Source of the DNA: Acidobacteriaceae bacterium | GTDB lineage: Bacteria > Acidobacteriota > Terriglobia > Terriglobales > Acidobacteriaceae | Reading direction: 5' to 3' | NCBI GenBank assembly: GCA_003131585.1 | Contig: PKVW01000056.1 | Span: forward strand, 72,717-136,716 | Length of the DNA: 64,000 bases | Shown here: positions 1 to 7,408 of the stretch, piece by piece | Layout of the letters: each line of letters starts with the position of its first letter | How positions within the stretch are numbered: the first letter of the stretch is position 1 | Program-made: the position numbers and the translations under genes | Notes under the pieces: generated by a model | What the model was told of the DNA's origin: nothing | What the model saw: only the letters and a program-made list of their open reading frames with translations | The model's database searches: none

Positions 1-79
1 GGGTGGCCCAGGCTTTTGATCTCGCTGGCATCAGCAACACCGGGGTGCCCCGTCCTTCGCGTTCTTTGCGAAGGGCGGG
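1..79. repeat. REP-like arm, left of RAYT transposase
   Basis: This arm matches, in inverted orientation, the segment at 695-774. Two blocks are conserved: GGGTGGCCCAGG at the outer edge and GGGTGCCCCGTCCTT further in, followed by a small hairpin (CCTTCGC/GCGAAGG). The sequence between the blocks differs. Paired inverted arms around a RAYT gene are the known genomic arrangement of REP/REPIN elements. The arm begins at the first base of the window, so the element may extend further left. Confidence 0.75.
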
Positions 80-108
80 AGTCGGAAATGCCTGCATAAG
101 TGGGTGGA

Positions 109-663
109 TCACGCCGGCCGATCCCCAAACGAAATCTTCGTCCAGCCTTCATTCACTCGCACCGCCCCGGCTTCGTCCAAAAGATAGAAACGATAACTGC
201 TCCACCGCCATTGCTCCGGCGAGCCCACCAAGCCGCGCTTCACCGGATTGCGATGCATGTACCTCAGCTTCTCCACGCGTTTGTTCGTCGTCCACACGTT
301 GAAGTCGTAGAAACGGGCCTGCCAGAAAGCGGTGCACAGAATAGCATCCGGAAATAGGCGGCATTGGCGCGCGTCCGCCCGCTTTCCCTTCGGCAACAAG
401 GCGCGGGCCGTTCGCTGTTTTAACACTTGCATCACCGTGGACGGAGTTCCAACCTCCGGTTCGGTGATGAGCAGGTGGATGTGTTCCGGCATGACGACAT
501 ATCCCACGACCACGAACCGATAGCGCTCGCGGGTCTGTTCCAGAATCGAGAGAAAGCGGTCCCGGCGGCTCGCGGTGCTCAGATGTGGTAATCGCCGATA
601 GCACGAGCAGGTGATAAAGTGCAAGTGATGTGCGCCATAGCTCCGATGCAAGCCGCGTGGCAT
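109..663 (-). CDS. REP-associated tyrosine transposase (RAYT, Y1_Tnp/IS200-like)
   Basis: This is a 184-residue protein of the HUH single-strand transposase family, which handles hairpin (REP) DNA. The HUH metal motif is visible as MPEHIHLL, and the C-terminal YMHRNPVKRGLV segment is the catalytic-tyrosine region typical of RAYTs. The start MPRGLHRSYG at 663 is chosen because the family begins shortly before the conserved HFITCSCYRR strand; the upstream extension reads through the REP arm. It has no second ORF (TnpB), which fits a domesticated RAYT rather than a full IS200/605 element. The gene sits between two inverted REP-like arms. Confidence 0.9.
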   Translation of the reverse strand: MPRGLHRSYGAHHLHFITCSCYRRLPHLSTASRRDRFLSILEQTRERYRFVVVGYVVMPEHIHLLITEPEVGTPSTVMQVLKQRTARALLPKGKRADARQCRLFPDAILCTAFWQARFYDFNVWTTNKRVEKLRYMHRNPVKRGLVGSPEQWRWSSYRFYLLDEAGAVRVNEGWTKISFGDRPA

Positions 664-694
664 GACAAACAAAATAGTACAGGCAGCATCGCTG

Positions 695-774
695 CCCGCC
701 CTTGCAAACCCCGCAAGGACGGGGCACCCACTGTACCGGAACGGGAAGGGAAAACACAGAAACCTGGGCCACCC
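695..774. repeat. REP-like arm, right of RAYT transposase
   Basis: This is the inverted partner of the arm at 1-79. Read on the minus strand it starts GGGTGGCCCAGG (774-763), then after a divergent spacer GGGTGCCCCGTCCTT, then a hairpin-forming GC-rich end. The arms are almost the same length (80 and 79 bp), with the RAYT gene between them. The right edge abuts a truncated coding region. Confidence 0.75.
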
Positions 775-779
775 GCCCA

Positions 780-1517
780 GCTCCATATACTTACGTAAAG
801 AGTGGCGGCGTAGCCGGAACTTCAGTGGGCTGGCTCGACTATTACAACGAAATGCTTCAGTGGGGTGAGCTTCAGACCCCTTACATGAAGTTCTTTACTC
901 CTCTGAATGCCGTCGGTAGCGACCTCGATTACGGAACCCAAGAGGCTGGCGCCGCCGCAAGCAGTTCGAACGGCCACGGATTCATTGATGGCTTCGGCAG
1001 CCAGGGCCTGTCCCTTCTGGACTACAACAACTGCGCCAGCTCGGCATCCAACTGGTGCACTATGTTTGGCACTTGGTATCCAGGCACGATGCCACTCGAA
1101 CTACAGCAGGTATCTTTGTCAGACGAGCAGGATGAAAACTGCACGACGCAGAGCCCTCCTCCTAACAACGCCTGTGGAACCCCACCAGGAGACTCGGGAG
1201 ACCTACGGGTCTGGCTGCCCTACGCAGTCACCAACCACCTCACCGCACTGGAGGTCTACTACCTCGACGCCGGCCTCGCATTTGATCCGAATTACTGCGC
1301 GAGTTTCACGGCTCCTCCTTCCGTGCGATGCGTCGGTGGGTATAACATAGGCAGCAACACGTTTCTCACAACGACCCTTCAGGCGACGTTTATGAACGCC
1401 GTAGGTCAAGGATCAAATTGCAACCCTCCGGTTTCCGGAGCCGGCGGCGCAAGCACTGGCAACTGCGCTTACGCGACGACAATCAACAACGCGCATGGCG
1501 CCCACCAGGTGCAATAG
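780..1517 (+). pseudogene. 3' remnant of a secreted protein truncated at the REP arm
   Basis: An open frame of about 245 codons runs from the REP-arm edge to a stop at 1515-1517. Its composition is that of a secreted protein, rich in Ser, Asn, Gly, Tyr and paired Cys (for example NNCASSASNWCTMFG and PNYCASFTAPPSVRC). There is no signal peptide: upstream of about 786 the frame only translates the REP-like arm, so the N-terminal part of the gene is missing. I do not recognise the family. It could also be an intact but unusual small gene using a start inside the repeat, which is less likely because that N-terminus would be repeat-derived. Confidence 0.55.
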
Positions 1518-1651
1518 TTTTTCTGGCGAGGTCGCAACTAGGCTTGTGCCGCCCCCAAAAGCGGTATATGCTTTTCTTCAGATGTGGGCTCCGCCCCGAG
1601 CTGGCTCATCCCCCGAGCCCCTATTGAAATCTCACATCAAGAGGGAATGCC

Positions 1652-3145
1652 ATGAAAATCTGCCAGATCACACCATGGAAGCCCGCCGGAAGGCTGAAGT
1701 CAGCGACTAGTGTGACAATCGCTCGATTCGCTCTGCTGCTCATCGCGGCCACCGCGAGTTCCGGCCAGACCGTTCGCGACGTTTACAATTTCACGGGGCA
1801 AAATTCGTCCGCCATTCCGTCGAATGTAACGCCTGCGCAGGGACGCGACGGAAGCCTTTACGGCACCACCTTTGGGCAGGGCGGCACAAATTACGGCACC
1901 ATCTTCAAACTGACCACCGCCGGAGCGTTCAAACAACTGTACACCTTTGGTAGCACAGCCGGCTCCCAGCCAAACGCTGGCGTAACGCTCGCAAGCGATG
2001 GCAACTTCTACGGCACAGCCTTTTCCGGCGGAAGCTCGAATGAGGGAGTGCTTTTCAAGATAACGCCCAGCGGCACCTACACCGTGCTGCACGACTTCGC
2101 AGGTGGGGCAGATGGTGCCGGTCCCGCAGCGGCTCCCATCGTGGGGACCGATGGTAACCTTTACGGCACAACCAACGGGAATCCGACCACCCCCTCCACG
2201 ATCTACAAGTACACTCGGTTTTCCGGTACATTTACCACGATTTATCAATTCGACCAGGCCCACGGCCAGTTCGTGGGCGCGCCTCTGATCCTTGCTACAG
2301 ATGGAAACCTGTACGGAACCGCGGCCCAGGGAGGTGCGGCGAATTGCGGAACCATTTTCAAGATCACAACTTCGGGCACACTGCTCTGGTATTACAGCTT
2401 TCCGTGTACGCCGGGTGCAAATCCTGCCGGGCCGCTAATACAAGCCGCGGACGGGAATTTCTATGGAACAACCAGCCAAGGCGGGAATCCAGGCGTCGGA
2501 ACCGTCTTTAAGCTCAACCAAAAGGGCGCGGTTTACGTTCTCTACAGCTTCAAGGGCTTTTATAGGGGCGCAACAGATGGCTCGACCCCTTTAGCAGGTC
2601 TGGTTCAAGCGACCGATAGCAAGCTATACGGTGCCGCGTCAGCAGGAGGTACCGCTAATCAAGGAACGCTGTTTCAGATCACGACCAGCGGTACCTACAA
2701 GCAGCTATACAGTTTTACCGACGCAGGCAGCGGCCCGGCCGCTGCGCCTTTGCAGGATACGAATGGATTTCTTTATGGGACGACTTTCCAGGGCGGGACA
2801 TTTAACTTTGGAGTCGTGTACAGCCTGAACATGAATCTTGGGCCGTTTGTGGCGCTCGTTACTTATGCAGGCAAGGCGGGGAGCACCGCGCAAATTCTCG
2901 GCCAAGGATTCATTGGAACAACCAACGTTGCATTTAACGGTGTTGCGGCCAGTTTTACCGTGGTTTCCGACACCTACCTAAGGGCGGTTGTACCGAATGG
3001 AGCAACGACCGGGCCGGTGCTAGTTACAACTCCCAGTGGCGCGCTGACGAGCAACAAGAGTTTCAGAATAGTTGGTGCCGCAGCTAACGCGACAAGAGCG
3101 AAAGCCGGACAGCCGATTTCCCACGCCGCGAAGAAAACGAACTGA
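1652..3145 (+). CDS. Secreted GloVer tandem-repeat protein with TIG-like C-terminus
   Basis: This 497-residue exported protein has an N-terminal signal segment (about residues 20-38, ALLLIAATASSGQ). About seven repeats follow of the form D-G-N-L-Y-G-T-T...G-G...G-T-I-F-K-I...Y-S-F, at residues 50-390; this matches the repeat known as GloVer (TIGR03803 family). A C-terminal immunoglobulin-like segment (about 395-470, with GKAGSTAQILGQGF and FNGVAASFTVVSDTYLRAVVP) resembles IPT/TIG domains. The ATG has a GAGGG ribosome-binding site 7 nt upstream. Repeats of this kind probably form a beta-propeller-like surface domain; ligand and function are unknown. No anchoring motif is visible at the C-terminus. 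Confidence 0.85.
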   Translation: MKICQITPWKPAGRLKSATSVTIARFALLLIAATASSGQTVRDVYNFTGQNSSAIPSNVTPAQGRDGSLYGTTFGQGGTNYGTIFKLTTAGAFKQLYTFGSTAGSQPNAGVTLASDGNFYGTAFSGGSSNEGVLFKITPSGTYTVLHDFAGGADGAGPAAAPIVGTDGNLYGTTNGNPTTPSTIYKYTRFSGTFTTIYQFDQAHGQFVGAPLILATDGNLYGTAAQGGAANCGTIFKITTSGTLLWYYSFPCTPGANPAGPLIQAADGNFYGTTSQGGNPGVGTVFKLNQKGAVYVLYSFKGFYRGATDGSTPLAGLVQATDSKLYGAASAGGTANQGTLFQITTSGTYKQLYSFTDAGSGPAAAPLQDTNGFLYGTTFQGGTFNFGVVYSLNMNLGPFVALVTYAGKAGSTAQILGQGFIGTTNVAFNGVAASFTVVSDTYLRAVVPNGATTGPVLVTTPSGALTSNKSFRIVGAAANATRAKAGQPISHAAKKTN

Positions 3146-3198
3146 TCCCGGCAGCCGCGCGGCTACGTACCTTATAAAGTACAACACGTGGCTGTCAA

Positions 3199-3237
3199 GT
3201 CTACTTTAGTAGTCATCAGACCCCCTCGAAAGTAGAC
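3199..3237. repeat. 9-bp perfect inverted repeat
   Basis: GTCTACTTT at 3199-3207 is matched exactly by AAAGTAGAC at 3229-3237, with a 21-nt spacer. There is no T-run after either arm, so this is not a classical terminator. It could be an operator or a degraded mobile-element end. Confidence 0.5.
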
Positions 3238-3333
3238 ATCCCTTCCCCGGCCTAACCCCTTGAATCCATTGATCCGCCCAAAGGCTCGCACCGGGAATCA
3301 ACAACTTACGCCGCCAATTTTCTGCAAAGTGAA

Positions 3334-3353
3334 ATGTTCCCATGGGAACATTC
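3334..3353. promoter_or_regulatory. 20-bp perfect palindrome upstream of S53 peptidase
   Basis: AATGTTCCCA at 3334-3343 is followed directly by its exact complement TGGGAACATT (3344-3353). A spacer-free palindrome of this length is typical of a dimeric repressor site. It lies about 165 bp upstream of the peptidase start. The binding protein is unknown. Confidence 0.5.
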
Positions 3354-3518
3354 CGCCCAACCTTCCGCCCCGGAGGCCCTCAAGCCTCCCCGGCAATGTC
3401 CTTCACAGCAGTGCAGCCCGCTGGTGACTCCCGTCACCTGGAACGCCGGGCTGATCCCTCAAGTGTGCCCTCGCCCCGCCGATGAAGACTAAGAGCCGCA
3501 TCTCGTCTCGGAGGCTGA

Positions 3519-5708
3519 ATGTCCCGTCCGTTCGCCGCGTCCCGGCAGCGTCGCGCATTTTCATTTCTAACCTTAACAATTCTCTTACCGTTTCTTTCCC
3601 TGAACCTGCCCACATGGGCGCAGCTAGCAGACGATCCGCCGAGTCCTCTGTTCATACAGCCCCCGTTCGCGCAGCCGAAAGACCGCGTCACCAGCTTCAT
3701 TGACGACGAGCAACGAGTGACACTCGGCGGCAACCTTCATCCCCTGGCCCTCGCCCAATACGATGCCGGCGTAGTGGCGCCCGACTACCCCATGCAGCAC
3801 ATGCTGCTCACCCTGCTGCCAGACGCCACCCAGCAAGACGCCCTCAACCAGTTACTGGACGCACAGCACAACCCCGAGTCTCCTTACTACCATCAGTGGC
3901 TCACCCCGGAACAGTTTGCCGAGCGCTTCGGCGTTTCCGAAACCGACGCCGCCCAGATCGGAGGCTGGCTGCAGGACCATGGCATGGAAGTGGAAGAGGT
4001 CACAGCCGGCCGCCGCTCCATCGTTTTCAGCGGCACCGCCGCCCAGGTCGAATCGGCCTTCCACACCCAGATTCACACTTACAAGATCGGCGACGAGCTC
4101 CACCACGCCAACGCCAAGGATCCTGAAATCCCCGCCGCTTTGGCTCACGTCGTGGGAGGCGTGGTTTCGCTTCACGACTTTCGCAGCCAACCGATGCACG
4201 GTTTGGTCCGGAAACCAGCCCCTGACTTTACTGCCAGTGGCTTGTACTACCTCGCACCCGCAGACTTTGCCACCATCTACGACCTCGACCCGCTTTACCA
4301 ACAATCCATCAACGGCAACGGCCAGTCCATCGCCATCGTCGGCCGCTCCAACATCCACATCGCCGACGTTCGCCAGTTCCGCACATCTTTTGGCTTGCCC
4401 GCCAATGACCCCCAGATCATCGTGAACGGAACGGACCCAGGAATTTTCAGTTCCGGCGAAGAAACCGAAGCCGATCTCGACGTGGAGTGGTCCGGTGCTG
4501 TGGCCCGGAACGCCACCATCAAGTTTGTCGTCTCGAAATCGACGAATTCCAGCGATGGTGTGGATCTCTCGGCGCAATACATCGTCAACCACAACCTTGC
4601 GCCCGTCATGAGCACGAGCTTCGGTCTTTGCGAGGCCGCGCTCGGTTCTTCCGGAAACAGCTTCCTCAACAGCCTGTGGCAGCAGGCGGCATCGCAAGGC
4701 ATCACGGTCTTCGTTTCCTCCGGAGACAACGGCGCCGCCGGCTGCGATTCCTCCTCTGCCTCAAGGGCGACGCACGGACGCGGCGTGAACGGCCTCTGCT
4801 CGACGCCCTACAGCGTTTGTGTCGGCGGCACCGAGTTCAACGACGCGTCCAATCCCGCGCTCTATTGGTCGGCCTCGAACGCTTCCAGCACGCAGTCCTC
4901 AGCTTTAAGCTATATCCCAGAAACGGTCTGGAACGAAAGCGGGCCCGGCGCAGGGCTGTGGTCGAGCGGCGGCGGCGCGAGTTCCATCTACGCGAAACCC
5001 TCCTGGCAAGCTGGCCCGGGCGTTCCCGCCGATGGCAAACGCGACGTTCCCGACGTTTCCCTCACCGCCGCCGGCCACGATGGCTATCTTATGTATCAAA
5101 ATGGCGGACTCTACGCGGTCGGTGGCACCTCGGTTTCTTCTCCGTCGTTGGCCGGGGTCATGGCGCTCGTGGTCCAGCACACCGCGGTCCGGCAGGGCAA
5201 TGCCAACACCTCGTTCTATTCCCTGGCCAGTAAACAGCGGGCGGGCGGAGCATCCGTTTTTCACGACATCACCAGCGGCAACAACAGCGTTCCCGGACAA
5301 ACTGGCTTCAGCGCGACAGCGGGATACGATCAGGCGACCGGACTCGGTTCCATCGATGCCTCAGTCATAGTCAGCCACTGGAGTGACGCCAGCATCCTTC
5401 CGACCTTTCACGCGACGCTTTCGGCGAATTCCCTTGCGGTGACTGCCGGATCGAACAACCACACTACGCTGAATGTCACAGTCGGCGGAGGCTTCAATAC
5501 GGCGGTCGCCTTCTCCGTGACCGGATTACCCAGCGGAGTCTCGGCCGCTTTCACTCCCGCCTTTCTGTCCGCTCCCGGATCAGGCAGCAGCGTCCTCAAG
5601 CTCACAGCGAGCAAGAGCGCCAAGCCGGGCGTTTATTCCGCCACGGTGTCGGCAGCGGGCGGCTCGACTAGGCAGCAGATGGCGGTCTCGGTTACGATTA
5701 AGCGCTAG
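3519..5708 (+). CDS. Pro-kumamolisin (sedolisin, peptidase S53) secreted protease
   Basis: This is a 729-residue secreted serine-carboxyl protease. The order is signal peptide (about 1-35), pro-kumamolisin activation domain (about 60-220, with PYYHQWLTPEQFAERFG), S53 catalytic domain (about 240-620) and a C-terminal beta-sandwich-like segment (about 630-729). Catalytic residues are visible: E317 and D321 in ETEADLDVEW, the oxyanion-hole D403 in SSGDNG, and the nucleophile S538 in GGTSVSSP. The calcium-site region FHDITSGNN...GYDQATGLGSID follows. The start has a GGAGG site 5 nt upstream. Such proteases act in acidic medium, matching an acidophilic soil lifestyle. The C-terminal extension may bind cell wall or substrate (inference). 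Confidence 0.95.
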   Translation: MSRPFAASRQRRAFSFLTLTILLPFLSLNLPTWAQLADDPPSPLFIQPPFAQPKDRVTSFIDDEQRVTLGGNLHPLALAQYDAGVVAPDYPMQHMLLTLLPDATQQDALNQLLDAQHNPESPYYHQWLTPEQFAERFGVSETDAAQIGGWLQDHGMEVEEVTAGRRSIVFSGTAAQVESAFHTQIHTYKIGDELHHANAKDPEIPAALAHVVGGVVSLHDFRSQPMHGLVRKPAPDFTASGLYYLAPADFATIYDLDPLYQQSINGNGQSIAIVGRSNIHIADVRQFRTSFGLPANDPQIIVNGTDPGIFSSGEETEADLDVEWSGAVARNATIKFVVSKSTNSSDGVDLSAQYIVNHNLAPVMSTSFGLCEAALGSSGNSFLNSLWQQAASQGITVFVSSGDNGAAGCDSSSASRATHGRGVNGLCSTPYSVCVGGTEFNDASNPALYWSASNASSTQSSALSYIPETVWNESGPGAGLWSSGGGASSIYAKPSWQAGPGVPADGKRDVPDVSLTAAGHDGYLMYQNGGLYAVGGTSVSSPSLAGVMALVVQHTAVRQGNANTSFYSLASKQRAGGASVFHDITSGNNSVPGQTGFSATAGYDQATGLGSIDASVIVSHWSDASILPTFHATLSANSLAVTAGSNNHTTLNVTVGGGFNTAVAFSVTGLPSGVSAAFTPAFLSAPGSGSSVLKLTASKSAKPGVYSATVSAAGGSTRQQMAVSVTIKR

Positions 5709-5743
5709 ATCTCCCGTCCGCTCTGCCACGATAGGATACTCCT

Positions 5744-5766
5744 GTGATACAATAGTATTGCATCAC
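5744..5766 (+). promoter_or_regulatory. Candidate HigA operator overlapping the higBA promoter
   Basis: This 23-bp near-perfect palindrome has half sites GTGATaCAATA and TATTGcATCAC that mirror each other except at one base per half and the centre. It lies 16 bp before the higB start and includes a -10-like hexamer TACAAT (5748-5753). Autorepression through an upstream palindrome is the known mode for HigA antitoxins; assignment to this HigA is inference. Confidence 0.65.
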
Positions 5767-5782
5767 GGTAGTATGGACCTTC

Positions 5783-6064
5783 ATGATCGCGAGTTTCCGG
5801 GACGGGGAGACGGAGCGGCTGTGGCAATCGGGAAAGAACCGAAGGCTTCCCGCCGATTTGCAGCGAAGGGCGTTCAAGAAACTCGCCCTTTTGAATGCGG
5901 CGGCGACGCTGGACAATTTGAAGGTACCGCCGGGGAATCAATTGGAAGCGCTGCGAGGAAACCGTACTGGGCAACACAGCATCCGAGTGAACCATCAATA
6001 TCGCGTGTGTTTCGTGTGGCGGGACGGCAATGCATTTGAAGTAGAGATCGTGGACTATCACTAG
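5783..6064 (+). CDS. higB: HigB-like toxin (RelE/ParE superfamily mRNA interferase)
   Basis: A 93-residue protein of exactly the usual HigB length, reading from MIASFRDGETERLW to VEIVDYH. Family marks are the central LEALRGNRTGQHSIRVN segment and the closing YRVCFVWRDGNAFEVEIVDYH region, with basic residues expected at the ribosome-dependent RNase site. It precedes its antitoxin by 14 bp, the higB-first order characteristic of higBA operons. The toxin cleaves ribosome-bound mRNA when the antitoxin is degraded (family knowledge). Confidence 0.92.
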   Translation: MIASFRDGETERLWQSGKNRRLPADLQRRAFKKLALLNAAATLDNLKVPPGNQLEALRGNRTGQHSIRVNHQYRVCFVWRDGNAFEVEIVDYH

Positions 6065-6078
6065 CAGGCTGGAGAGTT

Positions 6079-6393
6079 ATGACGAAGAGAAAGATCTTCG
6101 CGGTGCATCCGGGAGAGATTCTCAAAACCGAGTTCATGGAACCGATGGGTGTGAGCGCTTATGCATTGGCGAAGGCGCTCAACTTTCCCGGGATCTATGA
6201 CGTGATTCGCGGGGACCGGGCCATCAGTGCCGATACTGCCATTCGCCTGGGAAGGTATTTTGGCCTGCCGGCCCAGTTCTGGATGAATCTTCAGAACGAC
6301 TACGACCTTAGAATTGCCGAAGGCAGCGGAATTGGCAGAGGGATCAGACCTCGAAACGCTGGGTCTCGGGCCGAGCTTGCAGGTACGCGCTAG
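6079..6393 (+). CDS. higA: HigA-family antitoxin (XRE helix-turn-helix)
   Basis: A 104-residue protein beginning MTKRKIFAVHPGEIL, the typical HigA opening. The HTH spans about residues 22-60 (VSAYALAKALNFPG and ISADTAIRLGRYFG), followed by the conserved FWMNLQNDYDLRIAE helix. It neutralises HigB and should repress the palindrome at 5744-5766. The last 20 or so residues are Gly/Arg-rich and poor in the acidic residues usual there. A small frameshift near 6315 is possible, because the neighbouring frame stays open (AAELAEGSDLETLGLGPS), but this cannot be settled by eye. Confidence 0.9.
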   Translation: MTKRKIFAVHPGEILKTEFMEPMGVSAYALAKALNFPGIYDVIRGDRAISADTAIRLGRYFGLPAQFWMNLQNDYDLRIAEGSGIGRGIRPRNAGSRAELAGTR

Positions 6394-6550
6394 AGCGTAC
6401 AAACCGCGCGCACTCCTTCGGCTTCGCCTGGGGGCAGGCTGTTTTTTCAAGGTGCGCGCAAGGATGCGGACCCGCGTCGTCGGGGGTATGGGTAAGAAAG
6501 AGGGAGGGTGACTGCCATCGTGCATCTCCGTCTCTATTGACCTTTGTGCA

Positions 6551-6571
6551 ACGCGACGGCCCCCGTCGTGT
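6551..6571 (+). terminator. Possible terminator hairpin after higBA
   Basis: CGACGG (6554-6559), loop CCC, CCGTCG (6563-6568) forms a tight 6-bp stem, extendable by three weaker pairs. Only a short T stretch follows, so factor-independent termination is uncertain. Confidence 0.35.
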
Positions 6572-6730
6572 TTCAGCGGTCTCTTCAGTCTGCCATTCCT
6601 ACTTCGGGAATGGGAGTCGGTCCTTCTCTTAACTCCTAGGAGGGAGGTATTTTACACCCGCTGTGCCGTCCTGCGTGCTGTTTTCTTCTTTCGCGCGCGC
6701 GCGATCTAAGTTCAGCAGTCTGGGTGCTGG

Positions 6731-6760
6731 TTGACGCATCTCAATTCGGGCGCTTATCAT
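6731..6760 (+). promoter_or_regulatory. Sigma-70-type promoter for the DksA-like gene
   Basis: TTGACG at 6731-6736 and TATCAT at 6755-6760 are separated by 18 nt. The predicted start lies about 65 nt before the gene at 6834. Confidence 0.55.
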
Positions 6761-6811
6761 TTTCGTTTGACGCCGACCACGGGCGGCGTGGGGGAGCCGT
6801 CACGGATTTTA

Positions 6812-6833
6812 GAAGTGAGCTTGAAGTGAGCTT
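6812..6833 (+). repeat. 11-bp tandem duplication abutting a start codon
   Basis: GAAGTGAGCTT occurs twice in a row and ends directly at the ATG at 6834. No clear Shine-Dalgarno sequence is present apart from the weak GAAGTGAG inside the repeat. Confidence 0.6.
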
Positions 6834-7202
6834 ATGGATAAGAAGAAGTTAGAAGCGTTCAGGAAGCGGCTGGAGACGCGGCAGCAGGATCTGCGCCGCA
6901 CGGTCTCCCGCACCCAGGCCGATGGCCGCTCCGCCGACGAAGACACGGCGCAGGACATCGCCGACCGCGCCGCCAGCTCCTACACCAAAGAATTTCTCTT
7001 CAGCCAGAGCAACAACGAGCGGCAGCTACTGCAGATGGTGGAGAAGGCGCTGGCGCGCATCCGCGAAGGCAACTTCGGCGAGTGCATCCATTGCGGCAAG
7101 GAAATCAACGCCAAGCGCCTGGAGGCCGTGCCCTGGACGCGCCACTGCATCGAGTGCCAGGAGAAACTCGAGCAGGGATTGCTGGAGGAAGCTCCCCGGT
7201 AA
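6834..7202 (+). CDS. dksA: DksA/TraR-family zinc-finger transcription factor
   Basis: This 122-residue protein enters the RNA polymerase secondary channel and, with (p)ppGpp, tunes promoter activity (family knowledge). The coiled-coil arms flank residues 41-46, DIADRA, which keeps the DxxDxA tip motif needed for DksA function in E. coli. The C4 zinc finger is C84-x2-C87...C105-x2-C108. It is shorter than the 151-residue E. coli protein, mainly at the N-terminus, as is common outside Proteobacteria. It is monocistronic, with its own promoter upstream. Confidence 0.9.
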   Translation: MDKKKLEAFRKRLETRQQDLRRTVSRTQADGRSADEDTAQDIADRAASSYTKEFLFSQSNNERQLLQMVEKALARIREGNFGECIHCGKEINAKRLEAVPWTRHCIECQEKLEQGLLEEAPR

Positions 7203-7214
7203 GCGGAGGTAGCA

Positions 7215-7269
7215 GCGCCTGAAGGCGCGATTGGCAATGTGGCACGTACGGTATGCCTGAAGGCATACC
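7215..7269. repeat. Two perfect hairpins sharing a TGAA loop
   Basis: GCGCC-TGAA-GGCGC (7215-7228) and GGTATGCC-TGAA-GGCATACC (7250-7269) are perfect stems with the same loop. Neither is followed by a T-run. They lie between the DksA-like gene and the next promoter and may be short REP-type units or mRNA-end structures. Confidence 0.55.
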
Positions 7270-7310
7270 CTAATACGAATCTCACGGGTACCGGGCTGAA
7301 GCACGCGGCT

Positions 7311-7340
7311 TTGACGGTGCTGTTTTCCGGCTGATAAACT
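7311..7340 (+). promoter_or_regulatory. Sigma-70-type promoter for the TPR protein
   Basis: TTGACG (7311-7316) and TAAACT (7335-7340) are separated by 18 nt, about 68 nt upstream of the GTG start at 7409. Confidence 0.5.
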
Positions 7341-7408
7341 AATAGTTTGACCCACCAAGGCAGAGAGTCAACGACATCGACTCAAGAGACTGAGACTGGA
7401 AGGTAGTC

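Larger units (their letters stand above)
3146..3518. other. Intergenic interval with two inverted repeats
   Basis: This 373-bp stretch between the GloVer gene and the S53 peptidase holds no credible gene. It contains the 9-bp inverted repeat at 3199-3237 and the 20-bp perfect palindrome at 3334-3353, both listed separately. Confidence 0.6.
6394..6833. other. Intergenic interval before the DksA-like gene
   Basis: This 440-bp stretch has no credible gene. It holds the hairpin at 6551-6571, a promoter at 6731-6760 and an 11-bp duplication abutting the next start codon. Confidence 0.6.

Noticed and set aside
3852-4697. Open frame of 281 codons opposite the S53 peptidase
   Set aside because: The plus strand contains complete S53 catalytic motifs; the opposite frame has no recognisable domain.
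6314-6511. Separate small gene downstream of higA
   Set aside because: Overlaps the HigA C-terminus in a shifted frame; at most it is evidence for a frameshift in higA, not a gene.
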